Source: Caldifarciminota bacterium
GTDB lineage: Bacteria > Hydrothermota > Hydrothermia > Hydrothermales > JAJRUZ01
DNA: 53,245 nt
Reading direction: 5' to 3'
Assembly (NCBI GenBank): GCA_024277525.1
Contig: JAJRUZ010000004.1
Location: 1-53,245 of the forward strand
The notes beneath the pieces are model-generated. The model was not told the origin of the DNA. It saw only the letters and a program-made list of their open reading frames with translations, and ran no database searches. Position 1 is the first letter of the stretch. Each line of letters opens with the position of its first letter. Of the stretch, positions 1-10,539 are shown piece by piece. The position numbers and the translations under genes are program-made.

Positions 1-663
1 AAAATAACTGAAAGGCTTGAAAAAATAAAGGAAATAATTGAAAAAGAATCAGAGTATCCAGAAAAAGTCAGAATTCTCGGCGCAACAAAGGGTGTGGATG
101 TTGAAAAAATAAAAGAAGCATACGATGCAGGAATAAAGATCTTTGGTGAAAACAGGGTTCAGGAAGCAGAAGATAAAATTTTTAAATTTAATGAACCGGA
201 ATGGCACATGATAGGACATCTTCAAACAAATAAAGTAAAAAAAGCATTAAGACTTTTTGAGGTTATTGAAAGTGTTGATTCCTTGAAATTGGCAAGGGAA
301 ATAGACAAAAGGGCACAAAAAGCAGGTAAAAAACAAAGAGTTTTCATAGAGGTAAATACATCCGAAGAAGAAACAAAATACGGTTTTAAAAAGGAAGAAG
401 TTTTAAAAGTTATGGATGAACTTATAAATCTTGAAAATATTATAATTGAAGGATTATTCACAATGGGACCTTATCCGGTTGGAGAATATAAATCACGGAA
501 AGCATTTTCTTTTTTAAGAGAATTGAGAGAGAGAATAAAAACCGAGTATAATTTAAATTTAAAAGAACTTTCAATGGGGATGAGCGAGGATTTTATATAT
601 GCATTAAGAGAAGGAGCAACGATTATAAGGTTAGGGAGGATTATTTTTGGTGAAAGGAAATAA
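1..663 (+). CDS. yggS: YggS/PROSC-family PLP-binding protein, 5' end missing
   Basis: Pyridoxal-phosphate homeostasis protein of the YggS/PROSC family, which binds PLP as an alanine-racemase-like barrel without known catalysis. The reading frame is open from base 1, so the gene begins outside the window; GTG at 94 is internal. The lysine in ATKG (bases 88-90) fits the PLP-binding lysine. It is followed by FGENRVQEA, then the HMIGHLQTNK motif, and near the end SMGMSEDF and IRLGRIIFG, all diagnostic of the family. It is followed 36 nt later by divIVA, the usual yggS-divIVA neighbourhood of cell-division clusters. Family assignment is secure; only about 15-30 N-terminal residues should be missing. 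Confidence 0.93.
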   Translation, partial: KITERLEKIKEIIEKESEYPEKVRILGATKGVDVEKIKEAYDAGIKIFGENRVQEAEDKIFKFNEPEWHMIGHLQTNKVKKALRLFEVIESVDSLKLAREIDKRAQKAGKKQRVFIEVNTSEEETKYGFKKEEVLKVMDELINLENIIIEGLFTMGPYPVGEYKSRKAFSFLRELRERIKTEYNLNLKELSMGMSEDFIYALREGATIIRLGRIIFGERK

Positions 664-666
664 CCC

Positions 667-679
667 GGGTTCAATTCCC
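667..679 (+). promoter_or_regulatory. T-loop-mimic leader hairpin before divIVA
   Basis: GGGTTCAATTCCC forms a 3-bp GGG/CCC stem around a 7-nt TTCAATT loop and matches the tRNA T-arm consensus. It lies just after the yggS stop. The core ends 15 nt before the ATG at 694 and 21 nt before the ATG at 700. No Shine-Dalgarno sequence is visible. The function is inferred from recurrence elsewhere in the window. Confidence 0.5.
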
Positions 680-699
680 TTTATCCTTTTTAAATGATT

Positions 700-1173
700 A
701 TGAAAATTGCACCGATAGAGATAAGGAATGCAGATTTTCCTAAAACTTTCAGGGGTTATGACCCCGAGAAGGTTAAGGAATTTTTAAAAACAGTTGCTGA
801 ACAGATGGAAGAACTCATAAGGGAAAATTTAACATTGAATGAAAGAATAAGAGATCTGGATGGTAAGGTTGAAGATTACAGGCGAATGGAAAATATAATG
901 AAAGAGGCACTTCTTACAACACAGAAAACAACCGAGGAACTTAAAAAAAATGCCCAAAGGGAAGCAGAACTTATTATCTCAAACGCAAAGATGGAAGCAG
1001 AAAAAATACTTGAAAATACAAAAAGGGAACTCCAAAAATTGAGGGAAGAGATTGAGATGCTGAAGTCAAAAAAGGAAGGATTTTTGTGGGAATTCAAAGC
1101 ATTACTTGATGCCCAAATGGAATGGTTAAGGAGCCAATTTGCTATACTTGAAGAACAAAAAAAGAAAGTTTGA
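700..1173 (+). CDS. divIVA: DivIVA-domain coiled-coil protein
   Basis: Polar/septal scaffold of the DivIVA/GpsB type. The N-terminus reads MKIAPIEIRNADFPKTFRGY, the conserved membrane-binding head of DivIVA, followed by a long heptad-rich coiled coil (about residues 25-145). A short form of 157 residues, as in many non-Actinobacteria. Two ATGs are in frame, 694 and 700. I prefer 700 because DivIVA proteins normally begin M-K-I-x-P, and because it places the T-loop-like leader hairpin at the same distance as in other genes. No Shine-Dalgarno sequence precedes either. It sits between yggS and the purine nucleoside phosphorylase gene, 6 nt from the latter. Confidence 0.88.
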   Translation: MKIAPIEIRNADFPKTFRGYDPEKVKEFLKTVAEQMEELIRENLTLNERIRDLDGKVEDYRRMENIMKEALLTTQKTTEELKKNAQREAELIISNAKMEAEKILENTKRELQKLREEIEMLKSKKEGFLWEFKALLDAQMEWLRSQFAILEEQKKKV

Positions 1174-1179
1174 GAATTT

Positions 1180-1971
1180 ATGCAAAAAACAATTGATTTT
1201 CTTAAACAAAAAGGTATATCAAAGGCAGACATAGGAATAATTACAGGTTCGGGCTGGTCAAAACTTGAGGATTTCTTTGAAATAAAAGAAAGGGTAAAAT
1301 ATTCCGAAATACCTGACTTTCCGGTAAGCAGTGTAAAAGGGCATAAAGGGGAACTTCTCTATGCAGAATCAAAAAATAAAAGTATTCTTTTATTCTCAGG
1401 AAGATTTCATTATTATGAAGGTTATTCAATGGCTGAAATCACATTACCTGTGAAAGTGCTTAAAAGTTTTGATGGAAAAGTTCTTGTAATCACAAATGCT
1501 GCAGGAGGATTGAATCCCTCTTTTAATATCGGAGATTTAATGCTTATTGAGGATCATATAAATCTCTTTCCCGAAAATCCCTTAAGGGGTAAGGGAGAAT
1601 TTCCTTCAATGCTTGATGCCTATGATGAAAAGATAAGAAAAGAAATAGAGGAAATCGCCGGGAAAAAGGGAATCAAAATCAAAAAGGGTGTGTATGTCGG
1701 CTGGCAAGGTCCTTCCCTTGAGACAAAAGCAGAATATAAATTTTTAAGAATAATAGGCGGAGATGCAGTAGGAATGTCGACTATTCCAGAGGTCATCATG
1801 GCAAAGAGTCTTGGTTTAAAAGTCATAGGATTTTCAGCAATCACGAATATGGGAATAGGAGAAAAGAGAAAAGATGTTTCTCATGAAGAAGTCTTAAAAG
1901 TAGCACAGGAATGTGCTCTGAAGGCAGGAGAGATTTTAAAAGAATGGATAGAAAAATATTTTTCTTTTTGA
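1180..1971 (+). CDS. purine nucleoside phosphorylase
   Basis: Class I (trimeric) purine nucleoside phosphorylase: phosphorolysis of purine (deoxy)ribonucleosides to base and ribose-1-phosphate in nucleotide salvage. Visible motifs are the phosphate-binding GSGW near residue 23, GRFHYYEGYS near 74, NAAGG near 106, GPSLETKAEY near 173 and the purine/ribose-site GMSTIPEV near 198. At 263 residues it has normal length. It could act on methylthioadenosine instead, but GRFHYYEG and the GPSLET region favour PNP over MtaP. It follows divIVA by 6 nt, and its last 28 nt overlap the start of the next lipoprotein gene, so it is surely co-transcribed. Confidence 0.93.
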   Translation: MQKTIDFLKQKGISKADIGIITGSGWSKLEDFFEIKERVKYSEIPDFPVSSVKGHKGELLYAESKNKSILLFSGRFHYYEGYSMAEITLPVKVLKSFDGKVLVITNAAGGLNPSFNIGDLMLIEDHINLFPENPLRGKGEFPSMLDAYDEKIRKEIEEIAGKKGIKIKKGVYVGWQGPSLETKAEYKFLRIIGGDAVGMSTIPEVIMAKSLGLKVIGFSAITNMGIGEKRKDVSHEEVLKVAQECALKAGEILKEWIEKYFSF

Positions 1972-2813
1972 TATTTATTATCAGTTGTTATAATCCTATT
2001 AAAAAGGCTGAAGACCTTTTGAAAAAGGACAGGATAGAGGAAGCAGAAAGTGTTCTACTTTATGCCCTTAAGAAAGGCAAAAAAGAATCAAAAATATATC
2101 TTTTATTGGGAGAAATCTATCTAAAAAAGAAATTTTATTTATCCGCATTAAAATATTTTGAAAAGGTGCTTGATAAAAGTAAATATAAGAAAATTCTTAT
2201 AAAGAATTTGAGAGAAATATACAATCAAACAAAAAAGGCGGGTCCTGAGATTGCAAAAAGAAGTTTATTTCTTTTATATTTAATAGCTCCTGAGAAGTTA
2301 AAAATTGAAGAAGAAAAGGCTCTTGCGCTTTATTTTTTGGAAAAAGAGTCAGAAGAAGCGGATGTCTTCATTGAGAAAATACTCAAAAAAAATTTTGATG
2401 ATGATTTGTTTCTTAAATTTATCAAAACCCTTTTTGATAGAAATAAGTTTAAGGAAGTAATTTCCTTTTATAAAAAATTTGAGGAAGATGTCAAAAAGTC
2501 AAAATTATACCCGAATATAGAGTTTTATGTCGGTTCTTCATATTTTGAGGAAGGAAAGAAGTATTTTGAGGAAGAGAAAATTGATTCTTCTATTTTTTAT
2601 CTCTCAAAATATATATCCATGAAATCACCCGAACTTTATTTGCCACATGCCTTTTTTTTAAAAGGAAAACTTGAATTACTCAAAGGAGATACAACAATGG
2701 CTTATTATGATATGAGAAAGGTTCTTGAAATCTTACCTTTTAAACAATCCGGAATTGCTCAGGAAGCAAGGGAAATTTTAAAGGAACTTAAATTAAAAGG
2801 TTACGGAGGTTGA
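1944..2813 (+). CDS. TPR-like lipoprotein
   Basis: Probable lipoprotein of 289 residues. The ATG at 1944 gives a short charged start, a hydrophobic stretch and a lipobox ending in Cys near residue 15 (FIIISC-like), so I prefer it to the upstream in-frame GTG/TTG-type starts. The body is alpha-helical with tetratricopeptide-like pairs, such as [20 protein letters not shown] and the [12 protein letters not shown] stretch. These repeats usually mediate protein contacts at the envelope. No specific function is recognised. It overlaps the phosphorylase gene by 28 nt and ends just before asnS; the asnS ribosome-binding site lies inside its last codons. Confidence 0.72.
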   Translation: MDRKIFFFLIFIISCYNPIKKAEDLLKKDRIEEAESVLLYALKKGKKESKIYLLLGEIYLKKKFYLSALKYFEKVLDKSKYKKILIKNLREIYNQTKKAGPEIAKRSLFLLYLIAPEKLKIEEEKALALYFLEKESEEADVFIEKILKKNFDDDLFLKFIKTLFDRNKFKEVISFYKKFEEDVKKSKLYPNIEFYVGSSYFEEGKKYFEEEKIDSSIFYLSKYISMKSPELYLPHAFFLKGKLELLKGDTTMAYYDMRKVLEILPFKQSGIAQEAREILKELKLKGYGG

Positions 2814-2815
2814 TC

Positions 2816-4108
2816 ATGGAAAAGATAGATATAAAAGATGCATATAAGTTTGTGGGTAAAGAGATTGAAATAGAAGGCTGGCTCTACAATAAAAGGTCAA
2901 AAGGAAAAGTTCATTTTTTAATAATAAGGGACGGCACCGGTTTTATTCAGGCAGTTGTTGTGAAGGGTGAAGTTGAAGACAGGGTCTTTGATATGTATGA
3001 CGAAATCAGTCAGGAATCATCCCTTGTAATAAGGGGAGTAGTAAGGGAAGATAGAAGATCACCTTATAAATACGAACTTTCCGTAAAAAATATAGAACTG
3101 GTTCATAAGGCAATAGATTATCCCATACAGAAAAAAGAACACGGAATAGGTTTCCTTTTACCGATAAGACATCTGTGGTTGAGATCAAGAAAGCAATGGG
3201 CAATAATGAGAATAAGATACGAGATTATAAAGGCAATAAGAGACTTTTTTGATAAAGAAGGATTTATTTTAATAGACGCACCCATTTTAACTCCCTCTGC
3301 TTGTGAAGGAACAACCACGCTTTTTGAGACCGATTATTTCGGTGATAAAGCATATCTATCTCAATCGGGGCAACTTTATATGGAGGCTGCGTGTATGGCT
3401 CATAAAAAGGTTTATTGTTTCGGTCCCACTTTCAGAGCGGAAAAAAGTAAAACAAGGAGACATCTAATGGAATTCTGGATGGTTGAGCCTGAAATTGCTT
3501 ATGCAACACTTGATGATATAATAGAGATTTCGGAAAGATTCATAACCTATATTGTTGAAAGGGTTTTAGAGAATAAAAGAGAAGAATTGAAAATTTTGGA
3601 AAGACCGCTTGAACTCCTTGAAAAAATTTCACCTCCTTTTCCGAAAATAACTTACAGTGAAGCGGTTAAAAAATTAAAAGAAAAGTTTCCTGATTTTGAA
3701 TGGGGCGAAGACTTCGGAGCACCTCATGAGACTTATCTTTCAACCCTTTATGAAAAACCTCTGGTGATTACAAGGTATCCTAAAAAAATTAAGGCATTTT
3801 ATATGAAACCCGATCCTGAAAATCCTGATGTGGTCTTGTGTATGGATATTCTTGCTCCCGAAGGATACGGAGAAATTATCGGGGGAAGCGAAAGGGAGGA
3901 TAATTATGAAAAATTACTTCAAAGGATGAAAGAAGAAAAAATGCCCGTAGAAGATTACAAATGGTATCTTGATTTAAGAAAATACGGCTCAGTACCGCAC
4001 TCGGGTTTCGGATTGGGACTTGAAAGAACAATTTGCTGGATATGTAAATTAGAACATATAAGGGAAGCAATACCTTTCCCAAGGTTACTGGAGAAGATAT
4101 ATCCATGA
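2816..4108 (+). CDS. asnS: asparagine--tRNA ligase
   Basis: Class IIb asparaginyl-tRNA synthetase, charging tRNA-Asn in the cytoplasm. An N-terminal OB fold for anticodon binding (about residues 15-105) is followed by the class II catalytic core. Motif 2 reads [20 protein letters not shown] and motif 3 [13 protein letters not shown]. The insert with [21 protein letters not shown] and [15 protein letters not shown] is typical of AsnRS rather than AspRS. I chose ATG 2816 because GGAGG at 2805-2809 lies 6 nt upstream; a TTG at 2810 is too close to it. A dedicated AsnRS means Asn-tRNA is made directly. The stop overlaps the next ATG (ATGA). Confidence 0.95.
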   Translation: MEKIDIKDAYKFVGKEIEIEGWLYNKRSKGKVHFLIIRDGTGFIQAVVVKGEVEDRVFDMYDEISQESSLVIRGVVREDRRSPYKYELSVKNIELVHKAIDYPIQKKEHGIGFLLPIRHLWLRSRKQWAIMRIRYEIIKAIRDFFDKEGFILIDAPILTPSACEGTTTLFETDYFGDKAYLSQSGQLYMEAACMAHKKVYCFGPTFRAEKSKTRRHLMEFWMVEPEIAYATLDDIIEISERFITYIVERVLENKREELKILERPLELLEKISPPFPKITYSEAVKKLKEKFPDFEWGEDFGAPHETYLSTLYEKPLVITRYPKKIKAFYMKPDPENPDVVLCMDILAPEGYGEIIGGSEREDNYEKLLQRMKEEKMPVEDYKWYLDLRKYGSVPHSGFGLGLERTICWICKLEHIREAIPFPRLLEKIYP

Positions 4109-7100
4109 ATATTTTTATTTTATTACTGCCTTTTTTCCTTTTAAAACCTCAAAAATCCGACAAAAAAGTAAAGGAAATTCAAAAAAAATTTGAATATGTT
4201 GAGAAGATATTTTCCAGATATTACCCTTATACCTTCATAAAAGATAAATATTTACCTTTTAAGAGAAAAGAAATTAAAATCCACACAAAAAACAAACAGG
4301 ATGACACAATAAGATTCAATATTTTAGCAATCAGGGTTGCATTTCAAAGGGAGGAGCCTGATGATTCGCTCACAACAGGAGACGGATGGTTTGATTTAAA
4401 AGGTAAGGGTAACCCTGACTCTGTTCCCTTCTTTTCAGAACCGCCTCATGATAGGAAATATTTTGAAACATATCTTGAATCCTTAAAAGCATTCTTGGCT
4501 TCTGTCGGATACGGCAAGATCAAAATTAATTATGTAGTAAAACCTGATAAGAACGATTCTTTTTATATTCTACCCCATCCTATGAGGTATTACGGAGACC
4601 CTGAGCATTTTGAAGAAGGTCTTGTGAAACTCCTTCAAGATGCCCTACATATTGCAGACCTTGATGAAACAATCAATTTTATGGACCTGGATAATGATGG
4701 GAAAAAAGATTATAAACAGGGAATAAAAGATGTTTATATAATTTTTCACGCAGGCTCAACATGGCAAACGGATTGGGGGGATACCCCTTATGATATTGCT
4801 ACCGTTACAATTCCTCAAGGAGCAATTGAGTATTATACAGGAGAAAAATATATTATACTTAACGGAGGGAAAGACACGGTTGTTTCCGGAATATTACTTC
4901 CTGAACAACCTTCTCAGGACGGAATGGAAGTTGAACTTCAGGGACTTTTATTTCATGAGTTTCAGCATGATGCTTTTTATGCAACAGATTTGTACGGTGT
5001 TTACGGAAGGTCCTCCGGAGTAGGAGCATGGTGCCTCATGGGAACAGGAGGATGGAATGAAGTCGGATCTGAAAATGAAGAGGGGTACATAGAATCTGTT
5101 TTCGGAGCAATACCCTCTTTTCCTTCTGCATGGATGAGAACCTGGTTTGATTATGCGGTTAAAATCATACCTCAAAGATTTTTCATTCCTGAAGAATGGT
5201 ATAAAGACACCTTGAATCCTTTATGGGGGTTTTCTTTATATAAAGGTATGGTGGATACGATAATTCCTTTACAAGAGGAAAAAAATATCACTATTTATGA
5301 AGCAACAGAACCTGCAAGTGATACAATAAACTATATACCGGATTCTGTAAGATTTCCGAAAATTATTTTTATTCCCATAGATGATTATGAGTATTACCTT
5401 ATTGAATACAGAAATGACCTTTTATTTGGAAGTTTTGAATTAAAAGCCTATTTTAAAAACGGCACAATTATTTCACCATACGGGGCATGGGATTTCCTTT
5501 TACCAGGTTCAGGACTCTTAGTATGGCATATAGATGATAGAACGGTGATAGATCATTATTGGGAAATAAATGCATATCCTCCTTATAAAGGAGTTGATCT
5601 TGTTGAGGCAGACGGGATTCAAGATTTAGATAAATGGACAGAATATCCTGAGACTTGGTACGGGAGTGAATATGATCCATTTTTTAAAAATTGGAAAGAC
5701 GAGTTTTCTTATAATACATATCCTTCAAGCAAAGCAAAATCAGGAGGAAATACTTTTATTGAAATTAAAAACATAGGAGAAAGGAGGAAGCATAAAATCA
5801 GTTTTACTTTAAAAAACTCTTTTTTGAATTTACATATAAAAGATTACTTACAGGAAGATATGAGACCCCTCAATGCCTTCTTCGGTATAAATAAAGATAA
5901 AATAATAGTTTTAATAGGGGGCGCTCTGGATTATTATGGAGACACAATTCCTGTAACAGACACTTTTAATTCCGGTTTTTTCATTTTCAGCAAAGACGGA
6001 AATTTGCTGAAAAGTATTTATTTCAAATCAATCATTAATAAACCTTTTTCTATCTCTGATATAGATGGAGATGCGGTAGATGAGGTTTTATTTTTAAACG
6101 AAGGATTTTTGAGTTTAATAAAACTGAATAATTATGATACATTTAAATTTAGAAACTTACCTAAGTTTTCCTCTGTGCCTTCTGTATATGATACGGATAA
6201 GGATGGAATTAAAGAGATATTTTTATGCGGAGAAGATTATTATCTATATAAACTGAGCGGTAAAAATCCGGACAGTGTGATAGCAAAAGGATTTATAGGT
6301 TCAAAGACAAATAACGGCATAGCAGTATCCGATGATCCGAAAGTTTTGTATATTCTGGGTATTGACGGTGTTCTGAGAGTTTTTGATTATGATTTAAATA
6401 AAATAAGGGAAGTCTTTAATCCTTATCCCGGATTTTCGGATTACGGTGTTATATGCGCTGACTTTGATGGGGACGAAAAAAAAGAGGTAATGGGAGTTAG
6501 AGGTGAAAATTCTGTTTTTTATTATGATTACGAAGATAATTTATATTATGAAAGAAAGATAAACGATAAAATTATAAATTCTCCCTCAATATTTGATGCG
6601 GATTTTGACGGGTATGTCGATATTATCGTTTCTTCTCCAAATTCTGTTTATTCTTTTAATTATCTTTTATCTTTGGGTAATGAATTTCCAGTGAATATTG
6701 AAGCTGATTCTTTTAAAAATTATTATTTTGCGTATATCTCTTCGGATAAAAATCTGTTTGTCAATATGAATCACAAAATTATTTCTATACCTACAAAAAG
6801 CATTTATTCGGTGAATACTTCTTCTTTCGGACTAAAGGATTTATTGATTGATGAGCAGGGAGAGTTATATCTTCTTTTAGGAACCGGTGAAATAAAAAGG
6901 TTCAATTTTGATTTAAATCCTTTCTTTTCCTGTTTCGGAGTTAATACTGAAAGAAATTTTCTTTTTGAAAAAAGATCCAATTTCAGCCGATCTGATATCC
7001 CCGAAACAAGGTTAATTATTTATCCTTCGGTAATTAAAAATAAAAGGGGAGTGATAAGATTTTTTGCAAAAAAAAGTACTTATCTTGATTTAAAGTTTTA

Positions 7101-7263
7101 TACCTTTTCCGGTCATCTTATAAAAACCGAAAGGTTTTATGTAGATGGTAAAAACATATACAATGACATTGAATTTGATTTTTCTTTTCTTACTCCAGGT
7201 CCATATATTCTCAAATGGGAATCTTTGGATTCAAAGGGAATATTTAAATTTTTTGTCAAATGA
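4105..7263 (+). CDS. secreted M6-like metalloprotease with VCBS repeats
   Basis: Large secreted protein (1052 residues). A short hydrophobic signal peptide (about residues 1-14) is followed by a zinc protease domain with HEFQH at residues 284-288 (HExxH) and a downstream WCLMGTGGW segment like the Met-turn region of immune inhibitor A-type M6 peptidases. About residues 640-850 carry FG-GAP/VCBS-type repeats with calcium-binding loops ([36 protein letters not shown]). The last 90 residues form a beta-rich module ending in a short basic tail, like C-terminal sorting or FlgD-type domains. The start overlaps the asnS stop by 4 nt. Function in extracellular protein degradation is inferred; the substrate is unknown. 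Confidence 0.82.
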   Translation: MNIFILLLPFFLLKPQKSDKKVKEIQKKFEYVEKIFSRYYPYTFIKDKYLPFKRKEIKIHTKNKQDDTIRFNILAIRVAFQREEPDDSLTTGDGWFDLKGKGNPDSVPFFSEPPHDRKYFETYLESLKAFLASVGYGKIKINYVVKPDKNDSFYILPHPMRYYGDPEHFEEGLVKLLQDALHIADLDETINFMDLDNDGKKDYKQGIKDVYIIFHAGSTWQTDWGDTPYDIATVTIPQGAIEYYTGEKYIILNGGKDTVVSGILLPEQPSQDGMEVELQGLLFHEFQHDAFYATDLYGVYGRSSGVGAWCLMGTGGWNEVGSENEEGYIESVFGAIPSFPSAWMRTWFDYAVKIIPQRFFIPEEWYKDTLNPLWGFSLYKGMVDTIIPLQEEKNITIYEATEPASDTINYIPDSVRFPKIIFIPIDDYEYYLIEYRNDLLFGSFELKAYFKNGTIISPYGAWDFLLPGSGLLVWHIDDRTVIDHYWEINAYPPYKGVDLVEADGIQDLDKWTEYPETWYGSEYDPFFKNWKDEFSYNTYPSSKAKSGGNTFIEIKNIGERRKHKISFTLKNSFLNLHIKDYLQEDMRPLNAFFGINKDKIIVLIGGALDYYGDTIPVTDTFNSGFFIFSKDGNLLKSIYFKSIINKPFSISDIDGDAVDEVLFLNEGFLSLIKLNNYDTFKFRNLPKFSSVPSVYDTDKDGIKEIFLCGEDYYLYKLSGKNPDSVIAKGFIGSKTNNGIAVSDDPKVLYILGIDGVLRVFDYDLNKIREVFNPYPGFSDYGVICADFDGDEKKEVMGVRGENSVFYYDYEDNLYYERKINDKIINSPSIFDADFDGYVDIIVSSPNSVYSFNYLLSLGNEFPVNIEADSFKNYYFAYISSDKNLFVNMNHKIISIPTKSIYSVNTSSFGLKDLLIDEQGELYLLLGTGEIKRFNFDLNPFFSCFGVNTERNFLFEKRSNFSRSDIPETRLIIYPSVIKNKRGVIRFFAKKSTYLDLKFYTFSGHLIKTERFYVDGKNIYNDIEFDFSFLTPGPYILKWESLDSKGIFKFFVK

Positions 7264-7988
7264 GAATTCTTGTTATTATTCCTACTTATAATGAAAGGGA
7301 AAACATAGGGGAAATGATAGAGAAGATTTTAAGTCTTAATATTAATGCGGATGTTCTTGTTGTAGATGATAACTCTCCGGATAAAACATGGGAAATTGTA
7401 AAAGAAATTTCCGAGGGTAATAAGCATGTTAATCTGCTTTTAAGGGAGAAAAAAGAGGGACTGGGTTTTGCTTATAGGGACGGTTTCAAATGGGCAATAG
7501 ATCATAAATATGACATCATAGTACATCTTGACGCGGATTTTTCCCATAATCCTGACGAGATCCCGAATTTTATAAGTAAGATTAAGGAAAGTTATGATGT
7601 TGTTGTCGGGTCAAGGTATTTGAACGGTGTTACGGTTGTAAACTGGCCTTTAAAAAGACTTTTACTTTCTTATTTTGCCAACTTATATGCAAGGATTTTT
7701 ACGGGAGTAAAAGTAAAGGATTTGACTTCCGGATTCAAGGCATTTAAAAGGGAAGTTCTTGAAAATATACCTTGGAAGGAGGTCTCTGCCGGTGGTTACG
7801 GATTTCAGATTGAAACGGTCTATTATCCTTATCATATGGGATATAAGGTGACGGAATTACCGATTATATTTGTTGAAAGACGAAAAGGCAAATCAAAAAT
7901 GACAAAAAAAATTGTTTTTGAAGCATTTTTTTTGGTTTTGAAGTTAAGTTTGAAAAGGTTATTTATAAAGAGGTATAATAAAAAATGA
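7260..7988 (+). CDS. GT2 polyprenol-phosphate glycosyltransferase
   Basis: GT-A glycosyltransferase of family 2, close to dolichol/polyprenol-phosphate mannose synthases (DPM1-like): it should transfer a sugar from a nucleotide sugar to polyprenyl phosphate on the cytoplasmic face. Motifs are IPTYNERENI at the start, VVDDNSPD, LDADFSHNPDE (DxD), VGSRYLNG and the GYGFQIE segment, followed by VERRKGKSKM. The C-terminus has no strong transmembrane anchor, so this is the soluble form of about 240 residues. It overlaps the protease gene by 4 nt and the next gene by 4 nt. Neighbouring SLBB and tyrosine-kinase genes suggest a role in surface polysaccharide or glycoprotein synthesis. Confidence 0.88.
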   Translation: MRILVIIPTYNERENIGEMIEKILSLNINADVLVVDDNSPDKTWEIVKEISEGNKHVNLLLREKKEGLGFAYRDGFKWAIDHKYDIIVHLDADFSHNPDEIPNFISKIKESYDVVVGSRYLNGVTVVNWPLKRLLLSYFANLYARIFTGVKVKDLTSGFKAFKREVLENIPWKEVSAGGYGFQIETVYYPYHMGYKVTELPIIFVERRKGKSKMTKKIVFEAFFLVLKLSLKRLFIKRYNKK

Positions 7989-8413
7989 TTACATTTTTAT
8001 TATTTTTACAACTGCAGGCTCCTGCTCCTTCGTATCCAGAGTATTATGTATTTCCGAGCAGTGACCAGGTTTTAATGGAAGTTCAGTTATGGGGGCATGT
8101 TTCAAAACCCGGTCTTTATCGTGTTCCTTTAAAAACCGATATAATTAAGCTTATTTCGCTTGCAGGCGGTCCTCTTCCGAGTGCAAACCTTTCCGGAGTG
8201 AAAATAATAAGAAAAGGAGAAAATGTGAATGTAAATATACCGGATATTTTAAACAAAGGGAAGAACTCCTTTTACCTTGAGCCAGGAGATGTTGTGATTG
8301 TACCTGAAAATACTTCTTCTAAGATGAAAGATGTGTTAAGATTCTTAAGGGAAAGTGTCACCTTAGCAGCACAAGTTGTGCTTTTATATACATTTTTAAA
8401 AGCACAGAAATGA
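7985..8413 (+). CDS. small SLBB-domain exported protein
   Basis: Protein of 142 residues with an N-terminal signal-like segment and one SLBB domain (about residues 32-108: VQLWGHVSKPGLYRVP, LISLAGGPLPSANLSGVKII, YLEPGDVVIVPE). SLBB domains occur in Wza-type polysaccharide export proteins and competence proteins. The Poly_export domain of full Wza is absent, and a hydrophobic C-terminal helix (about 118-138) could anchor it. It lies directly before the Wzc-like kinase gene (ATGA overlap), so a role as the periplasmic partner of that kinase is inferred. It could alternatively be a reduced export-channel accessory. Confidence 0.75.
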   Translation: MITFLLFLQLQAPAPSYPEYYVFPSSDQVLMEVQLWGHVSKPGLYRVPLKTDIIKLISLAGGPLPSANLSGVKIIRKGENVNVNIPDILNKGKNSFYLEPGDVVIVPENTSSKMKDVLRFLRESVTLAAQVVLLYTFLKAQK

Positions 8414-10539
8414 CACCCGAAGTTTCTCCTCCGGTTGACATAAGAAAGTATTTAGATGCCTTATGGAAGAGAAAATGGGCATTTCTTCTTTTCTTTATCG
8501 GTGTTCCAACGGTGACCATGATATTCACATTTACAGTCAAACCCATATACGAGGCAAAATGTGTATTGCTTGTGAGGACACAAAGTTCTAATCCTTTGGG
8601 ACTTGGACCTTATACAAATCCGGTTAAAAACCAAATTTTTATTCTCAACACATTTAACTTTGCAAAGAAAGTATGGGAAAAAATAAAAAATGATGAAAAA
8701 TCAAAAAAAGACCTTATTTCTTATCTTCAAGATGGAAATCCAGTATTAAATATAAAATCAAAAATATCTTATAAATATGGTGAGAAAGAAAATCTTTTGT
8801 TTATAAAGGTTAAGGGTCATGACCGTGAGCAAACTGTGCGTCTTGCCAATATTGTTGCCGAGGTGTTTATCGAAACCTCTGAAGAGATAGCAAAGGCTTC
8901 TGCGCAGGAAGTTGTTAAGTTCCTTGAAAAGCAAATCCCGAAAGTCGAGGAAAGCTTAAAAAAAATCCAGGATTCTTTAAAAAAGTTTAAGAAAAAAGAA
9001 AAATTGACCGATATAAAATCAGTAGGAGAATATTTAAGTAATAAAATCAGACTTCTCGATGAAATGCTTGCTAAAACAGAGGTTGATATAAAAGAAAAAG
9101 AAGGAATCTTAAAAGCATGGGAGCAAAGAAGAAAGGACCTGGTTAATAAAGTCATGAAGGGAGAAGGAGGGGTTTCAAATATTATAGAAAAATTATATGC
9201 AAAAATTGTTCAATTGGAAACTCAAAAGACCTCCCTGCTTTTAGAAGGTTTTGAGGAAGATAGCAAAGAAGTGAAGGATATGGAAGCCAAAATAGAACAG
9301 GTCAAGAAAGAATTAATTCAAAAATTACAAGAAGGCGCCCTTTCAGGAGAAAGTATAAGTGAACCATTTGAGGAAATTTCTGAAGTAATGAAAAAAATAG
9401 TAACAGCAGGAGCAGAATTAAAAGCCCTCCAAGCAAAAAAGGAAGCAATTTTAAAAAACAGGGAAAATGTAATGAAAGAATTTTCCAAATTTCCTGACAA
9501 AGAGATAAAATACTTAACTTTACAGAGAGAATTTAAGTTGAATGAAGAAATTTTAATGATGTTAAAGAAAAGATACGAGGAAGCAAAATTGCAAGAAGTC
9601 GGGCGTGTTTCAAACTTTGTTATAGTGGAACCGGCTTTTCCACCAAAATTTCCTGTCTTTCCTAAGAAAAGGCAAAATCTTTTATTTTCCATTGTGATAG
9701 GACTTGGTTTAGCTCTTTCAATTGTTTTTTTACTTGAATATCTTGATACTACTGTGAGGGATGCCGATGAGCTGAAATTTATGTATCCTGACATCCCACT
9801 TCTGGCTGCAATTCCTTTTATTAAGGTACATAATTCACACCGTGTTCTGGTAACCCAGCATAAGAAAAGCTCGCTTTATATGGAGAGTTTCCGAACCTTG
9901 AGGAGTAATCTGAAATTTTCAAAAGTGGGAGAAGAAATAAAAGCCATTCTTGTGACAAGTGCCCAACCTGACGAAGGAAAAACAACCATAACTGTTAACC
10001 TTGCCTTAACTTTCCAGATGACAAACCTTAAGACACTTGTAATTGAAGGTGATTTAAGAAAACCGAGATTACCGGATATTTTCGGAGAAAAAGAAAAAGG
10101 ATTAACAGACTATCTTCTCGGAACAATTAAAGAAAATGAAATTATCTATGATACCTTCATTGAAAATGTATATTATATCCCGCCCGGTGAAATCCCCCCT
10201 AATCCCACTGAACTTCTATCTTTACCAAGATTCAATGAATTAATAAAAAAACTTAAAGAAAAATTCGATGTCATCATCATAGATTCTCCACCGGTAACCC
10301 TTTTTGTTGATGCGGTGGTTATTTCCAATAATGTAGACGGAACAATTATTTTAGTTCAATTTGAATACACAAAAAGGGAAACACTGGAATACACGGTAGA
10401 ATCCCTTAAAAAATCGGGGAGCAGAATAATAGGATTTGTTGCAAATAAAATTGTTCCTTCGTTTTTCAGAACAAGAACAGCCTATTATTATCCCTCTTAT
10501 AAAAATTATAAAAAATACGGCTATTCTTTTGATATTTGA
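8410..10539 (+). CDS. Wzc-type polysaccharide co-polymerase/tyrosine autokinase
   Basis: Bacterial tyrosine kinase fused to a chain-length determinant (709 residues). A Wzz domain with transmembrane helices near 25-45 and 425-445 encloses a long periplasmic coiled coil. The cytoplasmic kinase has Walker A AQPDEGKTT at 518-526, an A' motif VIEGDLRKP and Walker B VIIIDSPPV. The A' motif has E-G-D where D-x-D is usual, worth noting. The C-terminus is a tyrosine cluster (seven Tyr in the last 20 residues), the autophosphorylation tail. Such kinases control length and export of surface polysaccharide. It overlaps the SLBB gene by 4 nt; no polymerase (Wzy) or flippase (Wzx) gene is seen in the window. 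Confidence 0.92.
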   Translation: MTPEVSPPVDIRKYLDALWKRKWAFLLFFIGVPTVTMIFTFTVKPIYEAKCVLLVRTQSSNPLGLGPYTNPVKNQIFILNTFNFAKKVWEKIKNDEKSKKDLISYLQDGNPVLNIKSKISYKYGEKENLLFIKVKGHDREQTVRLANIVAEVFIETSEEIAKASAQEVVKFLEKQIPKVEESLKKIQDSLKKFKKKEKLTDIKSVGEYLSNKIRLLDEMLAKTEVDIKEKEGILKAWEQRRKDLVNKVMKGEGGVSNIIEKLYAKIVQLETQKTSLLLEGFEEDSKEVKDMEAKIEQVKKELIQKLQEGALSGESISEPFEEISEVMKKIVTAGAELKALQAKKEAILKNRENVMKEFSKFPDKEIKYLTLQREFKLNEEILMMLKKRYEEAKLQEVGRVSNFVIVEPAFPPKFPVFPKKRQNLLFSIVIGLGLALSIVFLLEYLDTTVRDADELKFMYPDIPLLAAIPFIKVHNSHRVLVTQHKKSSLYMESFRTLRSNLKFSKVGEEIKAILVTSAQPDEGKTTITVNLALTFQMTNLKTLVIEGDLRKPRLPDIFGEKEKGLTDYLLGTIKENEIIYDTFIENVYYIPPGEIPPNPTELLSLPRFNELIKKLKEKFDVIIIDSPPVTLFVDAVVISNNVDGTIILVQFEYTKRETLEYTVESLKKSGSRIIGFVANKIVPSFFRTRTAYYYPSYKNYKKYGYSFDI